Of a DNA stretch of 64,000 nucleotides, positions 53,968-63,025 are shown piece by piece. Under the pieces are notes generated by a model that saw only the letters and a list, made by a program, of their open reading frames with translations, had not been told where the DNA came from and made no database searches. The position numbers and the translations under genes are program-made. Each line of letters begins with the position of its first letter. The stretch's first letter is position 1. The DNA lies in NCBI GenBank assembly GCA_963829355.1, contig CAWHHZ010000001.1, forward strand, positions 248,001-312,000, read 5' to 3'. Source of the stretch: CAWHHZ01 sp963829355 (GTDB lineage Bacteria; Acidobacteriota; Thermoanaerobaculia; Gp7-AA8; JAHWKK01).

Positions 53968-55223
53968 TCGGAAAGATCATCGGGGACTATCGGGTGGAGC
54001 GTGAGCTCTCCGAAGGGGGGATGAGCCACGTTTACGTCGGGCGGACGACAAAACAGACCGCTCTTCTCCCTGAGGGCTATCAGGTCGTTCTCAAGGTGAT
54101 GCTCGATGAGCTGGCCTCCGAGGAGGTCGCGCGAAAGAGATTCGTCAAGGAGGCCGACATCCTGTCGCGCCTTCGCCACCGTTACATCACCAGCTTTTTC
54201 GAGTTCCTGCCGAGTGACACCTCTGCAGTTCTCGTCATGGAGTTCGTCCAGGGCACGCCGATCGATCACCTGCTCGGGCAGAAGGGTGCTCTTCCGATCG
54301 GCGAGGCAATCTCGGTCACACAGTGTCTTCTCGAAGCTCTGGTCTACGCGCACCGCAAGAACATCATCCATCGTGACATCAAGCCGGCAAATCTCATTCT
54401 CCAGCCGAACGGAATGCTCAAGGTCACCGACTTCGGAATCGCCAAGATGCGTGACGGGAGTACTGAGGGTCAGACGATCCTCACAAAATCGGGATTTCTT
54501 CTCGGCACGCCGCACTACATGTCGCCCGAGCAGATCCGGGAGCCGAAGGATGCCGGACCGCAATGCGACGTCTACTCTGCCGCGGTGCTGCTGTACGAGA
54601 TGCTGACAGGCCAGCTTCCCTTCAACAGCAGATCTCTTCCGAAGCTCATCGACGCCGTGTATCGCGGAGTGAAGGAGAATCCGAGCAAGCTGCGGAGCGA
54701 GATCGACCCGGAGCTCGAAGAGATCGTTCTGAAGGGGATGGAGCCACGCGAGGAGAACCGCTACAAGACGGCACGTGAGTTCTATGAGGCGCTCGAAGAG
54801 TACGGCGCCCGCCCGATGATCGTTTCTCCCCCGCCCCGCGAGCCGGAACGGAAGGATCCAGTGACCGAACCGGTCAAGGCTCCTCCGGCGAGCGCACCCG
54901 GAGGCTCGCCCGTGACCTGGCACCTCGTCTCGGTCCGCGGCGACAGCAATGAGTCGTATCTCATCTCGGACGACAACGTGATGGTCGGCCGCGACCGCTC
55001 GTGCGAGGTCGTTCTCGCTCATCCTGCAGTCTCCCGGCGTCATGCGAAAATCAGTCGTGAAGGCGATACATTTTTCGTCGAGGACCTGCAGTCTGCAAAC
55101 GGGACATTCATCAACAACAGAAAAGTCGAGAAGTCCCCTCTCAAGCCGGGCGATGTCGTACGGTTCGGTGCAGATCCGGCGTGCAGTTACGTCATCCGCG
55201 GCCGCGCGGAGGGAAATGCATAA
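53964..55223 (+). CDS. Ser/Thr protein kinase with C-terminal FHA domain
   Basis: The 419-residue product has a kinase domain (about 8-275) with the ATP Lys in VVLKVM (44), HRDIKPANL (137-145), and DFGIAK (157-162). After a Pro-rich linker an FHA domain reads MVGRDRSCEVVLAHPAVSRR and DLQSANGTFINNRKVEKS. No membrane helix is seen. The activation loop has GQTILTKSGFLLGTPHYMSP. This would let the kinase bind its own or partner phospho-Thr sites. It is coupled to the upstream FHA gene. Confidence 0.94.
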   Translation: MIGKIIGDYRVERELSEGGMSHVYVGRTTKQTALLPEGYQVVLKVMLDELASEEVARKRFVKEADILSRLRHRYITSFFEFLPSDTSAVLVMEFVQGTPIDHLLGQKGALPIGEAISVTQCLLEALVYAHRKNIIHRDIKPANLILQPNGMLKVTDFGIAKMRDGSTEGQTILTKSGFLLGTPHYMSPEQIREPKDAGPQCDVYSAAVLLYEMLTGQLPFNSRSLPKLIDAVYRGVKENPSKLRSEIDPELEEIVLKGMEPREENRYKTAREFYEALEEYGARPMIVSPPPREPERKDPVTEPVKAPPASAPGGSPVTWHLVSVRGDSNESYLISDDNVMVGRDRSCEVVLAHPAVSRRHAKISREGDTFFVEDLQSANGTFINNRKVEKSPLKPGDVVRFGADPACSYVIRGRAEGNA

Positions 55224-55269
55224 TGGGGGCTGGAAGTTCTAACCGCTCGTCCAGGAAGGTTTTTCATCG

Positions 55270-57030
55270 ATGACCGAGATCACCTGTCTCCGCTGCCATG
55301 AGGAGTTCGACGAGCAAGCAGTCGAATGCCCGAGCTGCGGTGACAAAGTCACGGAATTTCAGCGCACGTACTCGACCCGCCTGCTCGACGGAAAGTACGA
55401 GCTCGTCACCAGACTCGGGCTCGGTGGCATGGGCGAGATCTTCAAGGTCCGCCATGTTCATCTCGGCGAGGAGCGCGTGGTCAAGATCATGCGCGCGAAC
55501 ATCGCCACGGATGATGACGCACTGCAGCGCTTCCTGCACGAGGCCCGCCTCGCCACGATGATCAAGCATCGCAACCTCGCGATGCTCTACGATTTCGCCA
55601 CGCTCGAGGACGGCTCCTACTACATGGTGTGGGAGTTCATCGACGGCAGCAACGTTCAGAAGTGGATCAGCACGAACGGCCCGATGCCTCCCCGCATCGT
55701 GATCGAGATCTCTCTGCAGGCTCTCGCCGGGCTCAATGCCCTCCACGAGATGGGTGTCATCCATCGCGACATCTCTCCCGAGAACATCATGATCACGCAG
55801 GATCACCACGAGAAGCTTCTCTCGAAGGTGATCGACTTCGGAATCGCCAAACAACTCGCGGACGGAGAGAGTGGCCAGGGACTGACCCAGACCGGGATGT
55901 TTCTCGGAAAACTGAAATATGCCTCGCCCGAGCAGGCCGGCTTCCTCAAAGAGGGTGAACAGCTCGACGCCCGCAGCGATCTCTATTCGTACGGAATTCT
56001 CATGTACGAAATGCTTGCGGGACGCGCTCCTTTCGTATCGACGAACCCCCAGAGCTACATCCTCAAGCACGCGACCGAGAAACCGGTACCGATCTCCGAG
56101 ATCAATCCGAACGTCACGGTTCCGCCCCGCCTCGAGGCAATCGTATTCAAGGCACTCGAAAAGGATCGCAACAAGCGTCACAGGAATGCTCTCGATCTCA
56201 TTCACGAGCTCGAAGAGATCAGGGAAGAGATTCCGCCCGACGACAAGCTCGGCCTGGGCGAGAAGCTCGTGACGATCTCTCAGGCCAAGACCATGGCCGA
56301 TTTCACTGCGGGACGCACCAGCCGGACTGTAAAGAAGAAGCCGGCGTCCCCCACGGCCGGCGGCTCGTCCGATGCGACGGTAGTCGAAAAACTCGGAGGC
56401 GGTGGTGCCGACGGGGCGACGGTCGTCGAGCGAAAAGGGACGGTCACCGGAGCGGAATCTCCAACCGTCGTCGAGAAGAAGGGCGGCGGTCCCACCACGC
56501 AAGCCACGGTCATCGAGCGAAAGGCTCAGCCGCTCGAATCCGAGGCCACGCTCATCGAGAAGATCGAGCACCAGCCTCAAAAGAAGTCGAAGACTCCCGT
56601 CATCGCTGCCATCGCGGCGATCGTGATTCTTGCAATCGCTGGGGTTCTTTGGTTCTTCGGAACGAAGGGCGAGGCGCCAGATGAGCCGGAAGTCGATACG
56701 GCGATCGAAGTTCCCGTCGCGGCCGATGATCCTCACTCAGGTCCTCTTGCTCCGGGACAGGGAGCGCTGCTGCTCGCCGCAAATCATGGAGAGCTGGCCG
56801 AGATCGTCGAAACTTCTACCGACAAAGAGGTCCAGCTCGAGCTCGCCGATCGCAGTCTTCCCCTACGTCTTCACCTCGATGCCGGAACGTATGAAGTACA
56901 GCTCCTCGACGGAAAGGGGCAGGTACAGACCGAAATCGTCAAAATCGTCGCAGGCCAGGAAGTACCTCTCCGGCCGCAATTCGCAAAACCAGACCTCGAC
57001 CGACTCGTGGATGACATCCTGAAACAATGA
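55270..57030 (+). CDS. Zinc-ribbon Ser/Thr kinase with five TVVE-like repeats and a membrane anchor
   Basis: The 586-residue protein starts with a zinc ribbon (CLRC at 6-9 and CPSC at 20-23). A kinase domain follows (GLGGMGEIFKV, Lys 72 in VVKIM) with the catalytic loop HRDISPENI (165-173), where Ser replaces the usual Lys. DFGIAK is at 189-194. Between kinase and membrane helix (443-463) lie five short repeats ATVVEK / ATVVERK / PTVVEKK / ATVIERK / ATLIEK, with Thr at 370, 384, 399, 414 and 427. A C-terminal beta domain follows outside. The repeats look like phospho-Thr docking sites for the FHA proteins encoded upstream; this is inference. Confidence 0.92.
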   Translation: MTEITCLRCHEEFDEQAVECPSCGDKVTEFQRTYSTRLLDGKYELVTRLGLGGMGEIFKVRHVHLGEERVVKIMRANIATDDDALQRFLHEARLATMIKHRNLAMLYDFATLEDGSYYMVWEFIDGSNVQKWISTNGPMPPRIVIEISLQALAGLNALHEMGVIHRDISPENIMITQDHHEKLLSKVIDFGIAKQLADGESGQGLTQTGMFLGKLKYASPEQAGFLKEGEQLDARSDLYSYGILMYEMLAGRAPFVSTNPQSYILKHATEKPVPISEINPNVTVPPRLEAIVFKALEKDRNKRHRNALDLIHELEEIREEIPPDDKLGLGEKLVTISQAKTMADFTAGRTSRTVKKKPASPTAGGSSDATVVEKLGGGGADGATVVERKGTVTGAESPTVVEKKGGGPTTQATVIERKAQPLESEATLIEKIEHQPQKKSKTPVIAAIAAIVILAIAGVLWFFGTKGEAPDEPEVDTAIEVPVAADDPHSGPLAPGQGALLLAANHGELAEIVETSTDKEVQLELADRSLPLRLHLDAGTYEVQLLDGKGQVQTEIVKIVAGQEVPLRPQFAKPDLDRLVDDILKQ

Positions 57031-58133
57031 CCGTTCGACGCCGATTTTCAATCGCCCTCATCCTGCTGGCGCTCACGTTCCCCGCTTCCGCGGCGGAATG
57101 GTTCGACGATTACTTCGCCGGAATCGATGCTGCCAAGAAGAAGGACTGGGGCACCGTCGTCCAGAAGATGAGTGCCGCGATCGCCAAAAAACCGAACGAG
57201 GAAAACAAGGCAAAAACCTACGGCGTCCAGTTCATCTCCTACCATCCCTACTACTATCGCGGTGTCGCCTACATCAATCAGGGACGCTGGAGCGATGCGG
57301 TCGAGGATCTCAAACGAGCCACCGGCGTCGGCGAGTTGAATCTCGGAGATCCGGGTACGCTGCTGATCACGGCCAACCAGCAACTCGTCGCAGAGCAGAT
57401 CCGCTCGCAACCCGCCACTCCGCCCCCGGCTCAACCGCAGCAACCACCCGCCCAGCCGGCAGGGCCGGATCCGAAGCTCGTCGCCGCACGGCAACAGGCC
57501 GAGGACGCGATTCAGACGGCGCGGACAAAACTGAACCGGGCGCAGCAGGCCGATGCGTCGATCAACGCCCCGCGCGACTTCGACGCGGCCAGTAACCTGC
57601 TCAAGCAGGCGACCTCGGCGAACATCAACGCGGACACCGTGGCCGACTACGGCAAAGTCGCGGACCTCGCCGACCGGGCGGCACGATCGTTCGACGCGGC
57701 CGTGACCAACGCGCAGATCAGGATTGCGGATCTCGAGCGAGCTCGCCGAGCGCGCGAACAGCAGCAGCCTACAGCGTCCACCCCCGCGATTCCGGCTCCT
57801 CAGCCGCCGAGTACCCGGGCGGTCGAGGAGACCCTCGCGGAGACGAAAACCAGGCTTCGTCAGGCGCTGCAGATGTACTTCGACGGAGATTTCTCCGCTT
57901 CGGCATCACGTCTTGCCGAGCTCTCCCTCGACCAGCCGAACAACGCGATGATCTTCGCCTTTCTCGGCGCCTCGCGTTACTACGACTATTACCTGCACGG
58001 ACAATCCGACGCGGCCAAGCTGCAGCAGGCCAAGGATGCCCTGAGACAGGCGAAATCGATCAACCCGTCGCTGAAACTCGATCCGAACTACTTCTCCACC
58101 CGCGTCCGCGGCTTCTACGAGATGGTGAACTAG
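57027..58133 (+). CDS. Secreted TPR-like protein, last gene of the kinase cluster
   Basis: The 368-residue product has a signal peptide (MTVRRRFSIALILLALTFPASA). TPR-like helices follow (GVAYINQGRWSDAVEDLKRA), then a Gln/Pro-rich spacer, a central coiled region (DAASNLLKQATSANINADTV) and a C-terminal helical part (DGDFSASASRLAELSLDQPN). It overlaps the kinase stop by four bases (ATGA), so it belongs to the same operon. It is probably periplasmic and might bind the kinase's outer domain. Confidence 0.8.
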   Translation: MTVRRRFSIALILLALTFPASAAEWFDDYFAGIDAAKKKDWGTVVQKMSAAIAKKPNEENKAKTYGVQFISYHPYYYRGVAYINQGRWSDAVEDLKRATGVGELNLGDPGTLLITANQQLVAEQIRSQPATPPPAQPQQPPAQPAGPDPKLVAARQQAEDAIQTARTKLNRAQQADASINAPRDFDAASNLLKQATSANINADTVADYGKVADLADRAARSFDAAVTNAQIRIADLERARRAREQQQPTASTPAIPAPQPPSTRAVEETLAETKTRLRQALQMYFDGDFSASASRLAELSLDQPNNAMIFAFLGASRYYDYYLHGQSDAAKLQQAKDALRQAKSINPSLKLDPNYFSTRVRGFYEMVN

Positions 58134-58154
58134 TTCTCAGACGTGCGACCACTG

Positions 58155-58502
58155 TCATCCTGAGCCGTGGGACGTCGCGTGCCAACGCGCCTGAGAGACA
58201 GAAACAGGTCTGTCATTCCGAACGATCCCGCAAAGCGGGAGAGGAGGAATCTGGGGAAAGTGATGCAGGTCTGCCGCCCAGATTCCTCAGTCGCGATGAG
58301 GCCACTCCCTTCGGAATGACAGGGAATCGCCGAACCCGCATAGCTGTAGCCAATTTCCTGGAAAGCGCCGAAGCGAAGCGCCGGCCCGCCCTGAGCGAAG
58401 CCGAAGGGACGGTCGAAGGATCGCGAAGTCTAACGACTGTCAGGACGGGAAGAGCGCGACAGTCAGGACGTACGCGATCCTTCGCTGCGCGCTCAGGATG
58501 AC
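58155..58502. repeat. Several palindromic repeats in a 393-base gene-free stretch
   Basis: Left to right: the GAGCCGTGGGAC / CTGAGAGACAGAAACA repeat (58155-58218), a GTCATTCCGAACGATC ... TTCGGAATGAC palindrome (58209-58320) with inner GGAATCT / AGATTCC arms, and a CATCCTGAGC-family half with GGTCGAAGGATCGCG ... GCGATCCTTCGCTGCGC (58380-58502). No gene is supported here. Confidence 0.75.
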
Positions 58503-58526
58503 AAACTCTCGTAGGTGGCAGAGCCG

Positions 58527-60713
58527 ATGCACGAGACCTCGCCGTTGAAACATCCACTCCTCATCCGCGCGACGCGTCACCTGTCCGGCTTCATCGCTGC
58601 CGTGATCGTGACATTTCTCTACGTGGCCACCGGGTACTACTACTGGCAGAGCCATCGGATGGGGCGACACCTGTTCGATTCGCAGTGGAAGACACCCACC
58701 GTCATACGGAGTGCCAGCAATCCGGAGGCGGCTCCGATCAAGGTCTACGGCCCCGACTGGAGACAGACTGAGCCGCTTCTGATCAGAGAACTTCCGGACT
58801 ATGTTCCGGCCGCGTTCATCGCTGCGGAAGACGTACGGTTCAGACGGCATCCGGGGCTCGATCCGATCGGCATGGGACGCGCCTTGTGGGTAAATCTCCG
58901 GGCCGGGGAGATCCGCCAGGGAGGAAGCACGATCACGCAGCAGCTCGTGAAATCTCTCATTCTGAGCAATGAGCGCACATGGCGCCGGAAGCTGATCGAG
59001 CTGCCTCTGGCGTTGAAGGTCGAGAGGGAGATGTCGAAAGAGCAAATCCTCGAGGCGTACCTCAACGAGGTCTACCTCGGACACGTACGCGGCAAATCGA
59101 TCCGCGGGCTCGATGAAGCTGCTCCAGCATTTTTCGGCAAATCTCCCGAGAACCTGACGATCGCCGAAGCCGCGCTCATCGCTGCGATCGTGCGCGCGCC
59201 CAACCGCGACAATCCGATCAAGCGTCCAGAGGTGGCTCGGGAGCGACGTGATTCCATCCTGAAAACGATGTACGAGGAGGGAATGATCGACGAGGCGGAG
59301 CTGGAGAGCGCGCGCTCCCGCCCCGCCCGGTTCGCCGAGACGATCCGCCGGCCGGCCGGTAAGCATTCCTGGTACCTGCGCGCCCTGCGGCAGGAGCTTC
59401 TCGACCACGTCGAGACTGGTCAGATCGAAAGCGGAGGCCTCACCGTCGAAGCGTCGATCGATCCGTCGATGCAACGTTCGGCAGAGCTGGCCGTCGCTCG
59501 AGGACTCGACCGGCTTCGACGTGGTTACTCATGGATTCGCGAACAGGAGAAGAACGAGCCTCTGCAGGCGGTGGTGATCTCGATCGATCCTTCCACCGGC
59601 GCGATTCGCGCGCTCGTTGGAGGTGGGGCGACCTACAGCTCGTTCGACCGTGCCCGCACCATGCGACGCCAGCCAGGTTCCGCTTTCAAGGTATTCGCTT
59701 ATCTCACGGCCATTCGCGAACGTGAGATGACGCCGGCGACGCTGCTTCTGGACATGCCTCTCGAGATCACGCTCTCCAACGGCGATGTCTGGGCGCCCTC
59801 GAATTACGACGAGCGGTTTCATGGACGCGTCACACTCCGGCAGGCCTTCGAGGCGTCGCTCAACGTTCCGGTTGTCCGCGTTTCGGAAGATGTCGGCCGG
59901 CGGGAAGTCGTTCGTACCGCGGCACGGCTCGGGATCGAAAGTGAGATCGAACCGGTCGCCGCGGTTCCACTCGGCGTATCGGGGGTCTCTCCTCTCGAGC
60001 TGACCCGCGCCTACACGGCGTTTCCTACAGGAGGTCGCATCGTCGAGCCGTGGCTCGTGCGTAAGGTGACCGGGCGAAACGGGGAGGTTCTTTTCGAGTC
60101 GAAAACCGAGACCTCGAGAGTACTCGACGAGGCAACCGCTTACGTGATGCACTCTCTACTTCGCGGTGTCGTGCAGCGGGGCACTGCCAGAAGTCTTCGC
60201 GACTACGGACTCGGTTACGCAGCCGGAAAGACTGGGACGACCAGCGATTACCGCGACGCATGGTTCGTCGGGTACACGCCAGACCTCGTCACAACCACCT
60301 GGGTAGGATTCGACAGCGCCGCTCCGCTGCGGCTCTCGTCTGCAGAAGCGGCGTTGCCGATCTGGGGTCGCTACATGAACGACTTCGAGCCGCACACGAG
60401 GACGATCGAGCCGCCGGATGGAGTCGTCTTCCGCAAGATCGATCCACGCACCGGTTACCTCTGGGCTCCCGGTTGTCCGGGCCCGATCGACGAAGTTTTC
60501 ATCGAAGGTACCGAGCCCCGCCGGCGCTGTCCTCGGGGGCGACTGGGAGACGTCGTTCGAGGAATGCTCCTCGATCCCGAGCAGATGGAAGATCCTGCAG
60601 CCGTCACCCTCGACAAGGTCCGGCAGTGGACCGAGGAGGTCGACCAGAAGAGCAGGCGTATCGAGCGGGGGATCGAACGATTCGTGGATGCCATCGAACG
60701 CATGTTCAATTGA
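58527..60713 (+). CDS. Bifunctional penicillin-binding protein 1 (transglycosylase/transpeptidase)
   Basis: The product of about 728 residues has one N-terminal membrane helix (LSGFIAAVIVTFLYVATGYY). The GT51 domain has AAEDVRFRRHPGLDP (catalytic Glu), GGSTITQQLVKSLILS and RKLIELPLALKVEREMSKEQ. The transpeptidase has PGSAFKVF (SxxK), EASLNVP (SxN) and GKTGTTSDYRDAWFVGYTP (KTG). It polymerises and cross-links peptidoglycan. ATG 58527 has AGGTGG nine bases upstream; GTG 58515 is possible. Confidence 0.95.
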   Translation: MHETSPLKHPLLIRATRHLSGFIAAVIVTFLYVATGYYYWQSHRMGRHLFDSQWKTPTVIRSASNPEAAPIKVYGPDWRQTEPLLIRELPDYVPAAFIAAEDVRFRRHPGLDPIGMGRALWVNLRAGEIRQGGSTITQQLVKSLILSNERTWRRKLIELPLALKVEREMSKEQILEAYLNEVYLGHVRGKSIRGLDEAAPAFFGKSPENLTIAEAALIAAIVRAPNRDNPIKRPEVARERRDSILKTMYEEGMIDEAELESARSRPARFAETIRRPAGKHSWYLRALRQELLDHVETGQIESGGLTVEASIDPSMQRSAELAVARGLDRLRRGYSWIREQEKNEPLQAVVISIDPSTGAIRALVGGGATYSSFDRARTMRRQPGSAFKVFAYLTAIREREMTPATLLLDMPLEITLSNGDVWAPSNYDERFHGRVTLRQAFEASLNVPVVRVSEDVGRREVVRTAARLGIESEIEPVAAVPLGVSGVSPLELTRAYTAFPTGGRIVEPWLVRKVTGRNGEVLFESKTETSRVLDEATAYVMHSLLRGVVQRGTARSLRDYGLGYAAGKTGTTSDYRDAWFVGYTPDLVTTTWVGFDSAAPLRLSSAEAALPIWGRYMNDFEPHTRTIEPPDGVVFRKIDPRTGYLWAPGCPGPIDEVFIEGTEPRRRCPRGRLGDVVRGMLLDPEQMEDPAAVTLDKVRQWTEEVDQKSRRIERGIERFVDAIERMFN

Positions 60714-60735
60714 CTGAACGTGTGACGAGTATCTG

Positions 60736-60834
60736 TCATCCTGAGCGCCAGCGAAGGATCGCGTGGAGTTGTCCTCGCCTGAAGTTCGGCCCAGTCAGGA
60801 CGTACCCGATCCTTCGCTGCGCTCAGGATGACGG
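60736..60834. repeat. Palindromic CATCCTGAGC repeat, copy 6
   Basis: TGTCATCCTGAGCGCCAGCG with AAGGATCGCG on the left, and CGATCCTTCGCTGCGCTCAG with GATGAC on the right, in inverted order. It is just after the PBP gene and before the riboswitch. Confidence 0.85.
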
Positions 60835-60878
60835 CTCGTCCATTGACGCGGACTCTTCGAGGACCTACAGTGATCTCC

Positions 60879-60984
60879 AGCGCTGGACTGATTTGGGGCC
60901 GCTTGCGACCAGCTTAAAAAACGCTAAAGAGCCGACCAGGGATTACGAATGGGCCCCGCGTTTTTCGTGGGGCCTTTTGTTTTT
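60879..60984 (+). promoter_or_regulatory. Candidate SAM-II-like riboswitch with terminator, upstream of a methionine-cycle gene
   Basis: The P1 stem GCTGG (60882-60886) pairs with CCAGC (60909-60913); its loop contains GATTTGGGGC and TTGCG. The 3' part has AAAAAACGCTAAAGAGCC. This recalls the SAM-II order: P1, loop with GAUUU, then GCUAAA-A-GG. Loop GGC (60897-60899) can pair with GCC (60931-60933) as the pseudoknot, the reverse of the CC:GG seen in SAM-II, and GCG (60905-60907) with CGC (60922-60924). Loop GGGGCC (60895-60900) is also complementary to GGCCCC (60952-60957) of the terminator, giving a switch. The gene after it makes methionine. Confidence 0.55.
60951..60984 (+). terminator. 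Leader terminator hairpin directly before the methionine-cycle gene
   Basis: GGCCCCGCG (60952-60960) pairs with CGTGGGGCC (60966-60974) around TTTTT, with one G-U pair, then TTTTGTTTTT. It ends 13 bases before the ATG at 60997, so it can only act as a conditional terminator of this gene. Confidence 0.85.
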
Positions 60985-60996
60985 CTTCGAGGAGCG

Positions 60997-62841
60997 ATGC
61001 AGGACTTTCTTCAGACACTCTCCGATTCGAACGCCTATCTCATCGATGGGGCGATGGGGTCGATGCTCTACACGCGTGGCTTCTTCATCAACAAGTGCTA
61101 CGAAGAGCTCACGATCCGTGAACCACAGGCGGTTCTCGAGATTCACCGCGAGTACGTGAAGGCCGGCGCAGAGATTCTCGAGACGAACTCCTATGGGGCG
61201 AACCGCCTCAAGCTGCGCGAGTTCGGTCTGGAGGATTCGGTGACGGAAATCAACCGCCGCGCCGCGTCTCTCGCTCGAGAAGCAGCGGGAGATGCATGTT
61301 ACGTCGCCGGAGCGATCGGCCCTCTCGGCATCCGCATCGAGCCGTACGGCCCCACCTCCGCCGAGGAAGCCGAGGAGATCTTCCGGGAGCAGGCGGCAGC
61401 GCTCACCGAGGGCGGAGTCGATCTCTTCCTTCTCGAGACATTCTCGAATCTCACCGAGATCGAACAGGCGATCAGGGCGATCCGCAATGTGTCGTCCCTT
61501 CCGGTGATTGCGCAGATGACGATCAACCAGGACAGGCGAACACTCTATGGCCACTCTCCGTCGCAGATCGGGCGTGCGCTCGAGAAGATGGGTGCCGAGG
61601 TCGTCGGCCTCAATTGCACGGTGGGGCCCGATGTGATGCTCGACGCGATCGAAGAGCTCGCGTCATCCACCAGTCGCCGGCTCTCGTGTCTTCCGAATGC
61701 GGGTCTGCCGCGAGAGGTGCACGGCCGGAAGATCTATATGGCGTCGCCCGAGTACATGGGCAAGTACGCCAAGCGTCTGATCCAGAAAGGCGTGAAGTTC
61801 CTCGGCGGGTGCTGCGGAACATCACCCGACCATATCCGCGCCATGTCGGACGCGGTGCGTCCCCTCTCGCCGCGGCGGACTCGCGGAACTGTCGTGATCG
61901 AGGACGAGAACGACAAGGGTGTCGAGCCGATCCCGCTCGAGCAGCGATCGAAATGGGGAGAGCGACTCGCAACGAAGCGATTCGTCACCACCATCGAGAT
62001 CACGCCCCCTAAAGGTCCCGATCCGTCCGACATGATCGCGAAAGTCCGCGAAATCCGTGATGCCGGCGTCCACGCCGTCAACATCCCGGACGGCCCCCGC
62101 GCGCAGAACCGGATGGGTGCGCTCTCCGTCGCCGCAATTCTCGAGCGTGAGTTGGGAATCGAGACCGTGCTTCACTACTGCTGTCGCGACCGCAATCTTC
62201 TCGGTATGCATTCCGATCTTCTCGGCTGCTCGGCGCTCGGTCTTAGAAATCTCCTGCTGATCACCGGCGATCCACCCAAGATGGGTCCGTATCCCGACGC
62301 AACCGCGGTCTTCGACATCGACGCGATCGGCCTCACCAACATGGTCAGCCTCATGAATCATGGACTCGATCTCGGCGGAAACCCGCTGCCGGGTCCCACG
62401 AGCTTCACGATCGGAGTCGGCGTGAATCCCGGCCACATCGACCTCGACTACGAGCTCAGACGCTTCGACTGGAAACTCAAAGCGGGAGCCGAGTACGCGA
62501 TCACCCAGCCGGTATTCGACATCAGGCAGCTCGAGGAGTTCATGGGAAGAATCAGCCATTACAAACTCCCGATCGTGGCGGGGATCTGGCCACTCCTCTC
62601 GTACCGGAATGCCATGTTCATGAACAACGAGGTTCCCGGCGTCTCGGTTCCGGATGATGTGATCGAGCGGATGAGAATTGCGAGCGAGAAGAGCCGCGAG
62701 CACGGCATGCGCGAGGGAGTCGCCATCGCGCGTGAGACGCTCGAGCACATCCGCTCCGAAATGGCCGGCGTCCAGGTCTCTGCCCCTCTCGGACGCGTCG
62801 ATATGGCGATCGAAGTCTTCGACGGCCTGGTCGGCGACTGA
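60997..62841 (+). CDS. Bifunctional homocysteine S-methyltransferase / methylenetetrahydrofolate reductase
   Basis: The 614-residue protein has an N-terminal homocysteine methyltransferase (YLIDGAMGSMLYTRGFFINK, ETNSYGANR, and zinc ligands in GLNCTVG and FLGGCCGTSPDHIRAM). The C-terminal MTHFR barrel has FVTTIEITPPKGPDPSDM, LLITGDPPKMGPYPDATAVF and YAITQPVFDIRQLEEFMG. It turns methylene-THF and homocysteine into methionine using the reductase product. ATG 60997 has GAGGAGCG before it. This fusion occurs in several phyla. Confidence 0.94.
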   Translation: MQDFLQTLSDSNAYLIDGAMGSMLYTRGFFINKCYEELTIREPQAVLEIHREYVKAGAEILETNSYGANRLKLREFGLEDSVTEINRRAASLAREAAGDACYVAGAIGPLGIRIEPYGPTSAEEAEEIFREQAAALTEGGVDLFLLETFSNLTEIEQAIRAIRNVSSLPVIAQMTINQDRRTLYGHSPSQIGRALEKMGAEVVGLNCTVGPDVMLDAIEELASSTSRRLSCLPNAGLPREVHGRKIYMASPEYMGKYAKRLIQKGVKFLGGCCGTSPDHIRAMSDAVRPLSPRRTRGTVVIEDENDKGVEPIPLEQRSKWGERLATKRFVTTIEITPPKGPDPSDMIAKVREIRDAGVHAVNIPDGPRAQNRMGALSVAAILERELGIETVLHYCCRDRNLLGMHSDLLGCSALGLRNLLLITGDPPKMGPYPDATAVFDIDAIGLTNMVSLMNHGLDLGGNPLPGPTSFTIGVGVNPGHIDLDYELRRFDWKLKAGAEYAITQPVFDIRQLEEFMGRISHYKLPIVAGIWPLLSYRNAMFMNNEVPGVSVPDDVIERMRIASEKSREHGMREGVAIARETLEHIRSEMAGVQVSAPLGRVDMAIEVFDGLVGD

Positions 62842-63025
62842 AGGTTGACGACGGGGCCCGGTCGCGGTCACTCCCGTGATCATGAACAATCCCGGGGGAA
62901 GTGAAAGTCAAACTCGCACGCGATCATGTTGTGGCAGAAGCGAAGACGACTCGCGCGCGATTGAGCCTGCGGCTTCGACCTCCGCGGACGGAATTCGGCG
63001 GACTCTGTCCACACTATAGCTATCA

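Noticed and set aside
60951..60984. Simple terminator of the PBP gene
   Set aside because: It lies 240 bases after the PBP stop and only 13 bases before the next ATG, after an aptamer-like fold, so a leader attenuator is more likely.
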